From: Streptomyces cinnamoneus
GTDB lineage: Bacteria; Actinomycetota; Actinomycetes; Streptomycetales; Streptomycetaceae
Direction: 5' to 3'
DNA length: 64,000 nt
Assembly: GCF_014650495.1 (NCBI RefSeq)
Contig: NZ_BMVB01000001.1
Coordinates: forward strand, 104,003 to 168,002
How positions within the stretch are numbered: the stretch's first letter is position 1; each line of letters opens with the position of its first letter. Of this stretch, positions 8,521 through 16,540 are shown piece by piece. The notes beneath the pieces were generated by a model. That model worked only from the letters and a program-made list of their open reading frames with translations, did no database searches and was not told the origin of the DNA. The translations under genes and the position numbers were made by a program.

Positions 8521-8646
8521 GGCCGGGGTGGGATGGGCCCTGGCAGGGGACGTAAGGGATATTTGCGGATGCCTGCCGGGTAACCGACACCGCTGACAGG
8601 GGCCGTAAATATTCCAGTCCCCAGAAGGGCCCGTCCCACCCCGGCC
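8521..8646. repeat. 126-bp imperfect inverted-repeat element
   Basis: The first 20 bases, GGCCGGGGTGGGATGGGCCC, are repeated inverted at 8627-8646 with one mismatch. Pairing continues inward through GGGGAC and an ATATTT segment, giving arms of about 48 bases around a loop of about 30. It sits 9 bp after the 70-bp element and ends 36 bp before the cobM start. It may be a MITE-like insertion or a structured leader for cobM. It does not contain a cobalamin-riboswitch B12 box. Confidence 0.6.
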
Positions 8647-8682
8647 CCGCCCCACGAACGCACCGACATCCAAGGAGACCGC

Positions 8683-9462
8683 ATGACCGTGTACTTCATC
8701 GGCGCCGGCCCCGGCGCGGCCGACCTCATCACGGTCCGCGGCGCCCGGACCCTGGCCCGCTGCGGCGTCTGCCTCTACGCCGGCAGCCTCGTCCCGGCCG
8801 AACTCCTCGACGAGTGCCCGCCCGGTGCCCGCCTCGTCGACACCGCCCACCTGAACCTCGCCGACATCACCGCCGAGTTCGTCCGCGCCCACGAGGCCGG
8901 CCACGACGTGGCGCGCCTGCACTCCGGTGACCCCGCCGTCTTCAGCGCCGTCGCCGAGCAGATGCGCCGCCTGGACGCGCTGGGCATCCCCTACGAGATC
9001 GTCCCCGGCGTCCCCGCCTTCGCCGCCGCCGCGGCAGCCCTCGGCCGCGAACTGACCGTGCCGACCGTCGGCCAGACCGTCATCCTCACCCGCGTCGCCC
9101 AGCGGGCCACCCCCATGCCCCCCGGCGAGGACCTCGCCACCCTCGGCCGCAGCGGCGCCCTGATGGTCCTCCACCTCGCCGCCCGCCACGCCGACCGCGT
9201 CGTCGCCGAACTGCTCCCGCACTACGGCGCCGACTGCCCCGCCGCCGTCGTCGCCATGGCCAGCCGCCCCGACGAGCTCGTCCTGCGCGGCACGCTCGCC
9301 GACATCGCGGAGCAGGTGAAGGCGGCGGGCGTCGTCCGCACCGCCGTCATCGTCGTCGGCCGCACCCTCGCGGCCGAGCAGTTCCCCGACAGCTTCCTGT
9401 ACTCGGCCGAACGGGACCGGGACAGCTGCGGGCTGACGGTCCCGGACCCCACCGGCCCCTGA
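8683..9462 (+). CDS. cobM: Precorrin-4 C11-methyltransferase
   Basis: This 259-residue tetrapyrrole methylase begins VYFIGAGPGAADLITVRGA, the family's first conserved loop. It continues with LHSGDPAVFSAVAEQM near residue 84 and VPGVPAFAAAAAALG near residue 108. CobM/CbiF uses SAM to methylate C11 of the corrin precursor. It starts at ATG 8683 with AAGGAG well spaced upstream. It follows cobL in the pathway and on the same strand, but after two palindromic elements that could interrupt cotranscription. Confidence 0.94.
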   Translation: MTVYFIGAGPGAADLITVRGARTLARCGVCLYAGSLVPAELLDECPPGARLVDTAHLNLADITAEFVRAHEAGHDVARLHSGDPAVFSAVAEQMRRLDALGIPYEIVPGVPAFAAAAAALGRELTVPTVGQTVILTRVAQRATPMPPGEDLATLGRSGALMVLHLAARHADRVVAELLPHYGADCPAAVVAMASRPDELVLRGTLADIAEQVKAAGVVRTAVIVVGRTLAAEQFPDSFLYSAERDRDSCGLTVPDPTGP

Positions 9463-9466
9463 CCGC

Positions 9467-9497
9467 TTGACCCTCACACCGTGTCAGGCCGTGGACT
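9467..9497 (+). promoter_or_regulatory. MerR-type promoter and operator of the 9507 regulator
   Basis: The -35 TTGACC (9467-9472) and -10 TGGACT (9492-9497) are separated by 19 bp, the lengthened spacer typical of MerR-controlled promoters. The spacer holds the dyad CCTCACACCGTGTCAGG. The predicted transcript start is only a few bases before the ATG at 9507, so the mRNA would be nearly leaderless. Autoregulation is likely by family behaviour. Confidence 0.6.
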
Positions 9498-9506
9498 GAG
9501 CACATC

Positions 9507-10331
9507 ATGTTCACCATCGGAGACTTCGCCCGCCACGGCCGTGTGTCCGTCCGCATGCTGCGCCACTACGACGCCATCGGACTGCTGCGCCCGGCCCGTG
9601 TCGACCCGTTCAGCGGCTACCGCCTCTACGAGGCCGGACAGCTCGCCCGCCTCAACCGCGTCATCGCCCTCAAGGACCTCGGATTCACCCTCCAGCAGGT
9701 CCAGGCGATCGTGGACGAGGAGGTGAGCGCCGAGGAGCTGCGCGGGATGCTGCGGCTGCGCCGCGCCGAGCTGGAGGCCGCCGCCGCGGCGGCCACGGCC
9801 CGGCTGGCGCAGGTCGAGGCGAGGCTCCGCACGATCGAGAGCGAGGGACGGATGAGCACCCACGACGTGGTGGTCAAGAGCGTGCCGGCGGTCCGGGTGG
9901 CCCGGCTGAGCACCCAGGTGGCGAGCTTCGACCCGGAGGACATCGGCCCCGTCGCCGGACCGCTGTTCGACGAACTGTGCCGCCGGCTGGCGGCCGCGGG
10001 CGTCGCGCCGGCGGGACCGGGCGTCCAGCACTACGAGGACGCCCCGGACGGCGGCGGGATCGTCGTCCACGTCGCCTTCCCGGTCGGCGCGGCCGCCCGC
10101 GGCGAGGACTTCGAGGTCGTCGACCTGCCGGCCGTGCCCACCGTGGCGGCCCTCGTCCACCACGGCTCCATGGACGAGATCGTGCCCACGGCCCAGACCC
10201 TGGCCCACTGGATCGGCGCCAACGGCTACCGGTCGACGGGCTACGCGCGCGAGGTGTACCTCGCGTACGGCGAGGGCGACCCCGCGGGATGGGTGACGGA
10301 GATCCAGGAGCCGGTGACCGACGCCGGGTGA
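9507..10331 (+). CDS. MerR-family regulator with C-terminal effector-binding domain
   Basis: The protein has 274 residues. Residues 1-70 form a MerR winged helix (FTIGDFARHGRVSVRMLRHY, then GYRLYEAGQLARL). A coiled-coil linker covers about 75-115. The C-terminal 150 residues resemble the GyrI-like/BmrR effector domain (STHDVVVKSVPAVRVARLS, and later REVYLAYGEGD). Such proteins sense small hydrophobic or cationic molecules and activate efflux or their own promoter. No efflux gene is adjacent. The promoter immediately upstream has the MerR layout. The ligand is unknown. Confidence 0.88.
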   Translation: MFTIGDFARHGRVSVRMLRHYDAIGLLRPARVDPFSGYRLYEAGQLARLNRVIALKDLGFTLQQVQAIVDEEVSAEELRGMLRLRRAELEAAAAAATARLAQVEARLRTIESEGRMSTHDVVVKSVPAVRVARLSTQVASFDPEDIGPVAGPLFDELCRRLAAAGVAPAGPGVQHYEDAPDGGGIVVHVAFPVGAAARGEDFEVVDLPAVPTVAALVHHGSMDEIVPTAQTLAHWIGANGYRSTGYAREVYLAYGEGDPAGWVTEIQEPVTDAG

Positions 10332-10434
10332 GCCCGGTTGTGTGATCGGTCATAGCCACGCCTCCCGGGGTGTGCTCACCTTGGAATGATCATGAGGCGG
10401 CCGGCCGGGCCGCGCAGTTCCAAGGGGGGAATCC

Positions 10435-11658
10435 ATGCAGAAGCGCACAACCCGTACCCGTGGCAGGCTCGTCGCGCTCGCCGCGGCCGTGGCCGTGGTC
10501 GGCGGAACGGTCGCGGCCGGGCCGGCCGGCGCCGCGACCGGAGCGGAGGAGTCGGGCGGCACCCGTGCCGCGACGCAGCGGGCCCTCGACGGCCTCGTCG
10601 CGGCCGGGATGCCGGGCGTCGCCGCCGAGACCCGTACGCCCAGGGGGAGCTGGTTCGGTTCGTCCGGCTACGCGGACACCGCCACCCAGCGCAAGCGCAC
10701 CGCCGCCGACCACTTCCGGGCGGGCAGCATCACCAAGACGTTCGTGGCCACCACGCTCCTCCAGCTCGAAGCGGAGGGGAAGCTGAGCCTGGACGACTCG
10801 GTGGAGCGCTGGCTGCCGGGCGTCGTGAAGGGCAACGGCTACGACGCCAACAAGATCACGATCCGTCAGCTCCTCAACCACACCAGCGGTGTGCACGACA
10901 TGGTGTACACCCCGGAGTGGGACAAGGACATGAACGGCCCCGGCTTCCTGGAGCACCGCTACGACGTCAAGACCCCGCAGGAGGTCATCGCGTACGGGCT
11001 CAAGTACGGCCCCGACTTCGAGCCGGGCAAGGGCTGGAACTACTCCAACACCGGCTTCGTCCTCGCCGGCATGGTCATCGAGAAGGTGACCGGCAAGCCG
11101 TACGCGAGCGAGGTCGAGCGCCGCATCGTCAAGCCGCTGGGTCTGAAGGAGACGACGTTCCCGGGCACCGACCCGAAGCTGCCGGCGCCGCACCCGGTGG
11201 GCTACTCCAAGCTCTACGTCCAGAACCCCGGCCCGGAGGTCCACGACGCCACCGAGTACCGCCCCTCCTGGTCCGGTGCGACGGGTGAGGTCGTCAGCAC
11301 CAGCGGCGACCTGAACCGCTTCTACAGCGCACTGCTGCAGGGCAAGCTGCTGCCGCGCAAGCAGCTGGACGCGATGCTCACGACCGTGGACACCGGGCAG
11401 CAGTTCCGGTACGGCCTGGGCATCATGTCGCGCTCGCTGACCTGCGGCACCACGGTCTGGGGCCACGACGGCGTGGTCTGGGGCTCGTTGTCCGGAGCGG
11501 CCGTGACCCGCGACGGCAAGAACGCGCTCACCTTCAACATCAACGGCGACTGGCTGGACCAGAGCCCGCCCTTCGAGAACATGTTCGAGGGTGCGTTCTG
11601 CGGCACGACCGGGAAGACGCTCAAGAAGCCGGCGGTGCTCGGCCCCGTGAACCGCTAG
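10435..11658 (+). CDS. Secreted serine hydrolase, beta-lactamase/DD-carboxypeptidase family
   Basis: This 407-residue protein has an N-terminal signal peptide (RTRGRLVALAAAVAVVGG then a run of small residues ending AGAAT). The catalytic motifs of class C-like serine hydrolases are present: SITK near residue 98 (SxxK), YSN near residue 203, and HDG near residue 344. The ATG at 10435 follows AAGGGGGGA. By family it may be a D-Ala-D-Ala carboxypeptidase or an esterase; the substrate cannot be told. It is a clear paralogue of the protein at 52918-54099, with long near-identical stretches around SxxK. It is convergent with cbiD, one base apart. Confidence 0.9.
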   Translation: MQKRTTRTRGRLVALAAAVAVVGGTVAAGPAGAATGAEESGGTRAATQRALDGLVAAGMPGVAAETRTPRGSWFGSSGYADTATQRKRTAADHFRAGSITKTFVATTLLQLEAEGKLSLDDSVERWLPGVVKGNGYDANKITIRQLLNHTSGVHDMVYTPEWDKDMNGPGFLEHRYDVKTPQEVIAYGLKYGPDFEPGKGWNYSNTGFVLAGMVIEKVTGKPYASEVERRIVKPLGLKETTFPGTDPKLPAPHPVGYSKLYVQNPGPEVHDATEYRPSWSGATGEVVSTSGDLNRFYSALLQGKLLPRKQLDAMLTTVDTGQQFRYGLGIMSRSLTCGTTVWGHDGVVWGSLSGAAVTRDGKNALTFNINGDWLDQSPPFENMFEGAFCGTTGKTLKKPAVLGPVNR

Positions 11659-11659
11659 G

Positions 11660-12832
11660 TCACCACCCCCGCGGCTCCGCCCGTCCCACGATGACGCCCG
11701 CGCGGTCGATGCAGATGACGTCGACCGTGACGGGCGCGCCGCGCAGCACGGCCAGGGCCTCGTCACGGGCGCGGGCGGCGACGAGATCGCCGAGCGGGAC
11801 GCCGGCGGCCTCGCACAGGCGCAGGGCCTCCAGCCCGGTGTTGGCGTCGGTGACGGCGGCGGCGAGGACGTCGTCGCCACCGCCGTGGCGGGCGAGTTCG
11901 GCGAGGAACGCCTTGTTCACCTGCGAGCGGCCCGAGTGCAGGTCGAGGTGGCCGGCGGCCAGCTTGGAGAGCTTGGCGAAGCCGCCGGCGATGGTGAGCC
12001 GGTCCACGGGGTGCCGGCGGATGTACTTGAGCACGGCCCCCGCGAAGTCGCCCATGTCGAGGAGTGCGTCCTCGGGCAGCCCGTGCACGGCGACCGCGAC
12101 CTTCTCGGACGTCGCGCCCGTGCAGCCCGCCACGTGTGTACGGCCCGCCGCGCGGGCCACGTCGACGCCGCGCCGGATGCTGTCGATCCAGGCGGAGCAG
12201 GAGTAGGGGACGACGATGCCGGTGGTGCCCAGGATGGAGATGCCGCCGAGGATGCCCAGGCGCGGGTTCCAGGTGGAACGGGCGATCTCCTCGCCGTGAT
12301 CGACCGCGACCTCGATCTCGACGTCGCCGGTGCCGCCGTGCCGGGCGGCGACCTCGGCGACGTGGTCGCGCATCATCTGCCGGGGCACGGGGTTGATGGC
12401 GGGTTCGCCGACGGGCAGCGGCAGCCCGGGCCGGGTGACCGTGCCGACGCCGGGGCCCGCCCGGAAGACGACTCCGGAGCCGGCGGGCAGGATCCGTACC
12501 GTGGCGCGGATGAGGGCACCGTGCGTGACGTCGGGGTCGTCGCCGGCGTCCTTGACCACGGCGGCCATGGCGCGCCCGTCACCCGCCTCCTCGGCGGCGA
12601 GCGCGAAGGCGGGCGTCTGCCCCTTGGGCAGCGTGATCGTCACGGGGTCGGGGAACTCGCCGGTGAGCAGCGCGGTGTAGGCGGCGGTGGTGGCGGCGGT
12701 GGCACAGGCGCCCGTCGTCCAGCCGTGCCGGAGACCGGTGTGCTGCAGCTGGGCCGTGCGCCCGCCGATGGCCTGGCCGGCCGGGGCCGCCGCTTCCGCC
12801 GCCCCCGGCGTGCCGGCGGCGACCTCGGTCAT
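11660..12832 (-). CDS. cbiD: Cobalt-precorrin-5B C1-methyltransferase type protein
   Basis: This 390-residue protein contains the CbiD signatures LRHGWTTGACATAATTAAY near residue 35, WNPRLGILGGISILGTTGIV near residue 175, and IAGGFAKLSKLAAGHLDLHS near residue 275. It starts at ATG 12832 behind GGAGG. The frame is open further upstream, but that part overlaps the cobK start region. CbiD does C1 methylation in the anaerobic-type pathway, the step done by CobF in the classical aerobic pathway. Here it sits with CobG and CobN, which are aerobic-type. It is divergent from cobK. Confidence 0.93.
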   Translation of the reverse strand: MTEVAAGTPGAAEAAAPAGQAIGGRTAQLQHTGLRHGWTTGACATAATTAAYTALLTGEFPDPVTITLPKGQTPAFALAAEEAGDGRAMAAVVKDAGDDPDVTHGALIRATVRILPAGSGVVFRAGPGVGTVTRPGLPLPVGEPAINPVPRQMMRDHVAEVAARHGGTGDVEIEVAVDHGEEIARSTWNPRLGILGGISILGTTGIVVPYSCSAWIDSIRRGVDVARAAGRTHVAGCTGATSEKVAVAVHGLPEDALLDMGDFAGAVLKYIRRHPVDRLTIAGGFAKLSKLAAGHLDLHSGRSQVNKAFLAELARHGGGDDVLAAAVTDANTGLEALRLCEAAGVPLGDLVAARARDEALAVLRGAPVTVDVICIDRAGVIVGRAEPRGW

Positions 12833-12853
12833 GAGGGCCTCCGGGCGCGGTCG

Positions 12854-12859
12854 TAGGCT
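12854..12859 (+). promoter_or_regulatory. Candidate -10 element for cobK
   Basis: TAGGCT lies 57 bp upstream of the cobK GTG start, in the 84-bp spacer between divergent cbiD and cobK. It fits TANNNT. No clear -35 box is seen. Confidence 0.3.
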
Positions 12860-12916
12860 TGGCCTTCCCGCCGCGCCGGCCCGGCGGGCCGGGCACAGCA
12901 CGACGAGAGGCACCCG

Positions 12917-13675
12917 GTGAGCGCCACGCGCCACGTCCTGATCCTCGGCGGCACGACCGAGGCCCGCCGCCTGGCGGACACCCTCGCCGCCGACACCGCG
13001 CTGCGGGTGACGACCTCACTCGCCGGACGCGTCGCCGCACCGCGGCTGCCGGCGGGGCAGGTGCGGATCGGTGGCTTCGGCGGGCCCGAGGGCCTCGCCC
13101 GCTGGCTGCGCGAGCAGCAGGTGGACGCGCTCATCGACGCCACCCATCCTTTCGCCGGCACGATCAGTTTCAACGCGGCACGGGCGGCCGCCGCCGTCCA
13201 TGTTCCCCTGCTGGCCGTCCGCAGACCCGGCTGGGTCGCGGGCCCGGGCGACGACTGGCACCCGGTGGGCTCACTGGCCGAGGCGGCGGACGCACTGCCC
13301 GCGCTGGGGGAGCGCGTCTTCCTGACCACGGGCAGGATGGGCCTGGCGGCCTTCGCGCACCTTGAGGATAGGTGGTTCCTGGTCCGCTCCGTGGACGCCC
13401 CCGAGCCGCCCATGCCCCCGCACACAAAGGTGCTGCTGGACCGCGGCCCGTTCACGGTCGAGGGCGAACGCGCCCTGCTGCGCCGGCACGCGATCGACGT
13501 CCTGGTGACGAAGGACAGCGGGGCGGCGGCGACGTCCGCGAAACTGACCGCGGCCCGCGAGGCGGGCATCCCGGTCGTGGTGGTCCGGCGGCCGAGTGTG
13601 CCGGAGGGGGTACCGACCGCCGCCGGCCCGGCGGAGGCGGTGGAGTGGGTGCGAGGGGTCCTGGACGGTCGGTGA
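12917..13675 (+). CDS. cobK: Precorrin-6A reductase
   Basis: The protein has 252 residues, normal for CobK/CbiJ. It starts at GTG 12917 after GAGAGGCACCCG. Conserved parts include HVLILGGTTEARRLA at the N-terminus, ALIDATHPFAGTISFNAARA near residue 72, and LVTKDSGAAATSAKLTAARE near residue 195, which fits the NADPH-dependent reductase. It reduces precorrin-6A to 6B, the substrate of CobL. It is the only cob gene on the plus strand between cobM and cobN and is followed by an unrelated small operon. Confidence 0.94.
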   Translation: MSATRHVLILGGTTEARRLADTLAADTALRVTTSLAGRVAAPRLPAGQVRIGGFGGPEGLARWLREQQVDALIDATHPFAGTISFNAARAAAAVHVPLLAVRRPGWVAGPGDDWHPVGSLAEAADALPALGERVFLTTGRMGLAAFAHLEDRWFLVRSVDAPEPPMPPHTKVLLDRGPFTVEGERALLRRHAIDVLVTKDSGAAATSAKLTAAREAGIPVVVVRRPSVPEGVPTAAGPAEAVEWVRGVLDGR

Positions 13676-13712
13676 CGGGTGGGTTCCGGTCCGGCATCGG
13701 TGGGTGAGCCGG

Positions 13713-13718
13713 TACGGT
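13713..13718 (+). promoter_or_regulatory. Candidate -10 element for the DUF6247-like gene
   Basis: TACGGT lies 28 bp before the GTG at 13747 and fits TANNNT. The -35 is unclear. Confidence 0.3.
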
Positions 13719-13746
13719 GCGAAGAGCGCCTGAGGACGGAGGACCC

Positions 13747-14106
13747 GTGACCGCACAGCACGCCGAAGAACCTGCCGAGCTCGTTCCGAGGCCGGAGATG
13801 ACCTTCCCGGCGTTGCGCGCCGCACTGGCCCGCGTCGCGTCCTCCCGCCTTGCCGAGTTCCAGGCAGACCGTGATTCCGCGTTCACCGCGGCCACTCAGC
13901 ACGCCTCCTTCAACCCGATCCGTATGTTCCAGGTCAAGTGGGCGACCGAGATCGAGATCGAGCGCAGGCCGGCCCTGGCCGCTCGATACCGAGCTGCCCT
14001 GGACGGCGCGAACACCTTCGACCGCGACGACCCGAGGTGGCGTGCGGCCATGGACGAGTGCATGGCCGTCCGGAACGAGGCCCGTGCTGCGGTGACCTGT
14101 GACTGA
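13747..14106 (+). CDS. Small DUF6247-like protein, possible antitoxin
   Basis: This is a 119-residue protein, probably starting at GTG 13747 with GGAGG six bases upstream; an ATG at 13717 is less well placed. It contains a proline-rich head, then FPALRAALARVASSRLAEFQADRDSA and FQVKWATEIEIERRPALAARYRAAL. This layout resembles Streptomyces DUF6247 proteins, which are often the first gene of small two-gene modules. The next gene overlaps its end by 8 bp and looks frameshifted. An antitoxin role is inferred from this arrangement only. Confidence 0.65.
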   Translation: MTAQHAEEPAELVPRPEMTFPALRAALARVASSRLAEFQADRDSAFTAATQHASFNPIRMFQVKWATEIEIERRPALAARYRAALDGANTFDRDDPRWRAAMDECMAVRNEARAAVTCD

Positions 14107-14367
14107 GACCTGGGCGTGGGAGTACGACCCCGACCCCGGGTACGTCATCGGCGGCATCGACAACCTCGCCTTCATCGCGAGGGTCGAGGAGCGGGCCGAC
14201 GAACTGGTCCGCGCGGCGCGGCGCTCTACCTGGACGGGGCGAAGTACTCGGGTACCTCGCCCCGCATGCAGGAGGAGACCATCGACGCGTCGGGGATGTT
14301 CGTGTATCAGGTCGTGCCCCGCCACCAGCGGGTCTGCATCCGCCAGGTCTCCTTCCTCGGACTGTGA
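14099..14367 (+). pseudogene. Small toxin-like gene broken by a frameshift
   Basis: A GTG at 14099 overlaps the preceding stop and opens a frame reading WAWEYDPDPGYVIGGIDNLA and on to DELVRAA. Near 14215-14225, in the run GCGCGGCGCGGCGC, the sensible protein sequence moves to the +1-type neighbouring frame: ALYLDGAKYSGTSP, then FVYQVVPRHQRVCIRQVSF and the TGA at 14367. The joined product would be about 89 residues, the size of a RelE-like toxin. The original frame instead runs on into arginine-rich shadow to 14473. It may be a pseudogene, an assembly error in a GC run, or a recoding site. Confidence 0.6.
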
Positions 14368-14378
14368 TCCGCAGTGCG

Positions 14379-15890
14379 TCAGCGCTCCGGGTACCGCCGA
14401 GGTGTCCAGACGATCTCCTCGGCGCCGGACTCGCCGCGGCGGACCGTCCGCGTCTGCGTCGAGCCCACGATGAGCAGGGTGCGCATGTCGACCTGGTCCG
14501 GGTCGAGTTCGCCCAGGCGGACGATGCGGACGGACTCCTCCGGGCCGCCCACGTCGCGGGCGAGGACCACCGGGGTGTCGGGCGTGCGGTGTTCCAGGAG
14601 GAGGTCGCGGGCCTTGCCGACCTGCCAGATGCGGCTGCGGGAGCCGGGGTTGTAGAGGGCGAGCACCAGGTCGGCGGCCGCTGCGGAGCGCAGGCGCTCC
14701 GCGATGACCTCCCACGGCTTGAGGCGGTCGGAGAGGGAGACCACCGCGTAGTCGTGGCCGAGGGGGGCGCCCGCACGGGCGGCGGCGGCGTGGGCGGCCG
14801 TCATGCCGGGGACCACCCGGACCGGGATCTCGCGGTAGGGGTCCTCGGAGGCGACTTCGAGCACCGCCGTGGCCATCGCGAAGACACCCGGGTCGCCGGA
14901 GGAGACGACGGCCACGCGCCGGCCCTGGCGCGCGAGGTCGAGGGCGAAGTCGGCGCGTTCGGACTCCACCTTGTTGTCGGAGGCGTGCCGGCGCTGGCCG
15001 GGGCGTACGGGAACGCGGTCCACGTACGTGCTGTAGCCCACCACGTCCTCCGCCGCCGCCAGCGCACCCCGCGCCTCGGGCGTCAGCCACAGCGGGCCCG
15101 CCGGGCCGAGCCCGACGACCACGACCTCGCCGCCCCCGGCAACGGGCGGCGCGTCGATGCGGCTGGGCAGCACCGCCACCGAGAAGTACGGCACCGACTC
15201 CGGGTCCACGTCCGCCAGCCGGCCGGTCCGTTCGCCGCTCATCGTCGCGCGCTCGACGTACCGCGCCTCCGCCAGCCGGCCCGAGCGCTCCAGCGCGCCG
15301 CGCACCGCGGGGAAGGTCCGGCCGAGCTTCATCACCACGGCCGAGTCCGTCGAGGCCAGGCGGGCCGTCAGCTCCTCCTCCGGCAGCGTGCCGGGAAGGA
15401 TCGTCAGCACCTCCTCGCCCTCGACGAGCGGCTCGCCCAGGCGGGCGGCGGCCGCACTCACCGAGGTGACCCCGGGCACGACCTCCGTCGGGTAGCGGTG
15501 GGACAGCCGCTTGTGCATGTGCATGTACGAGCTGTAGAAGAGCGGGTCGCCCTCGGCAAGCACCGCGACCGTCCGCCCGGCGTCGAGGTGGGCGGCCAGC
15601 CGGGCCGCGGCCTCCTCGTAGAACTCCTCCATCGCCCCGCGATAGCCGCCGGGGTGGTCGGTGGCCTCCGTGGTCACCGGGTAGACCAGTTGCTCCTCGA
15701 TCTGGCCGGGACGCAGGTGCGCTGCGGCGATCGAGCGCGCGATGCTGCGGCCGTGCCGGGCGCTGTGGTACGCCACGACGTCCGCCGCCGCGATGACCTC
15801 CACGGCCCGTACGGTCATCAGTGACGGGTCGCCGGGACCGAGCCCGACGCCGTACAGCCGGCCGGCCGTCTGCGGATGCTGCTCGCTCAC
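14379..15890 (-). CDS. cobIJ: Precorrin-2 C20-methyltransferase / precorrin-3B C17-methyltransferase fusion
   Basis: The protein has 503 residues and two tetrapyrrole-methylase domains. The CobI half (about 1-240) begins [20 protein letters not shown] and has [19 protein letters not shown]. The CobJ half (about 250-490) begins [18 protein letters not shown] and has [19 protein letters not shown]. Fusion of the two steps in one chain is common in actinobacteria. CobI methylates C20, CobG acts next, then CobJ methylates C17 with ring contraction. GTG 15890 overlaps the cobH stop as GTGA, so translation is coupled to cobH. Confidence 0.95.
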   Translation of the reverse strand: MSEQHPQTAGRLYGVGLGPGDPSLMTVRAVEVIAAADVVAYHSARHGRSIARSIAAAHLRPGQIEEQLVYPVTTEATDHPGGYRGAMEEFYEEAAARLAAHLDAGRTVAVLAEGDPLFYSSYMHMHKRLSHRYPTEVVPGVTSVSAAAARLGEPLVEGEEVLTILPGTLPEEELTARLASTDSAVVMKLGRTFPAVRGALERSGRLAEARYVERATMSGERTGRLADVDPESVPYFSVAVLPSRIDAPPVAGGGEVVVVGLGPAGPLWLTPEARGALAAAEDVVGYSTYVDRVPVRPGQRRHASDNKVESERADFALDLARQGRRVAVVSSGDPGVFAMATAVLEVASEDPYREIPVRVVPGMTAAHAAAARAGAPLGHDYAVVSLSDRLKPWEVIAERLRSAAAADLVLALYNPGSRSRIWQVGKARDLLLEHRTPDTPVVLARDVGGPEESVRIVRLGELDPDQVDMRTLLIVGSTQTRTVRRGESGAEEIVWTPRRYPER

Positions 15891-16540
15891 TCTTCCTCGC
15901 TCGCTATCGCGTTGATCGCGGCCGCGGCCATGGCACTGCCGCCCCGCCTGCCCCGCACCACCAGATACTCCAGCCCCAGGGGGCTGTCCACCAGCGCGTC
16001 CTTGGACTCGGCGGCGCCGATGAAGCCGACCGGAATGCCGAGGACCGCGGCCGGGCGCGGCGCCCCCTCGGCCACCATCTCCAGCAGACGGAACAACGCG
16101 GTGGGCGCGTTGCCGACCGCCACCACGGCGCCGTCCAGCTTCTCGCGCCACAGCTCCAGCGCCGCGGCGCTGCGGGTCGTGCCCATGCGGCGGGCCAGCT
16201 CCGGCACCGCCGGGTCGGCGAGCGTGCACAGCACCTCGTTGTCCGCGGGCAGCCGCTTGCGGGTGACCCCGCTGGCCACCATGTTGGCGTCGCACAGGAT
16301 CGGCGCCCCGGCGCGCAGCGCCTCGCGCGCCCGCGCGACCACCTGCGGGGAGTACGCGAGGTCCCGTACGAGATCGGTCATCCCGCACGCGTGGATCATG
16401 CGCACCGCGACCTGGCCGACGTCCGGCGGCAGCCCGCCGAGGTCGGCCTCGGCGCGGATGGTGGCGAAGGACTGGCGGTAGATGGACGCGCCGTCCTTTT
16501 CGTAGTCGAACACTGTGCCCTCGTCGCCTTCGTCGTTCAT
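15887..16540 (-). CDS. cobH: Precorrin-8X methylmutase
   Basis: This 217-residue CobH/CbiC protein has [20 protein letters not shown] near residue 12, the conserved [14 protein letters not shown] near residue 44 with the catalytic histidine, and [18 protein letters not shown]. It moves a methyl group from C11 to C12 to make hydrogenobyrinic acid. ATG 16540 overlaps the cobG stop as ATGA; a GTG at 16513 just before FDYEKDG is an alternative start. The gene is part of a tight cobG-cobH-cobIJ operon. Confidence 0.94.
   Translation of the reverse strand: MNDEGDEGTVFDYEKDGASIYRQSFATIRAEADLGGLPPDVGQVAVRMIHACGMTDLVRDLAYSPQVVARAREALRAGAPILCDANMVASGVTRKRLPADNEVLCTLADPAVPELARRMGTTRSAAALELWREKLDGAVVAVGNAPTALFRLLEMVAEGAPRPAAVLGIPVGFIGAAESKDALVDSPLGLEYLVVRGRRGGSAMAAAAINAIASEEE

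Noticed and set aside
8521-8646. Cobalamin riboswitch before cobM
   Set aside because: It lacks the GCCACTG B12 box and the CAGGA element that are clear in the two accepted riboswitches.
13676-14378. Region between cobK and cobIJ as part of the cobalamin operon
   Set aside because: The two small overlapping frames resemble a toxin-antitoxin-like module, not corrin enzymes, and have their own promoter-like element.
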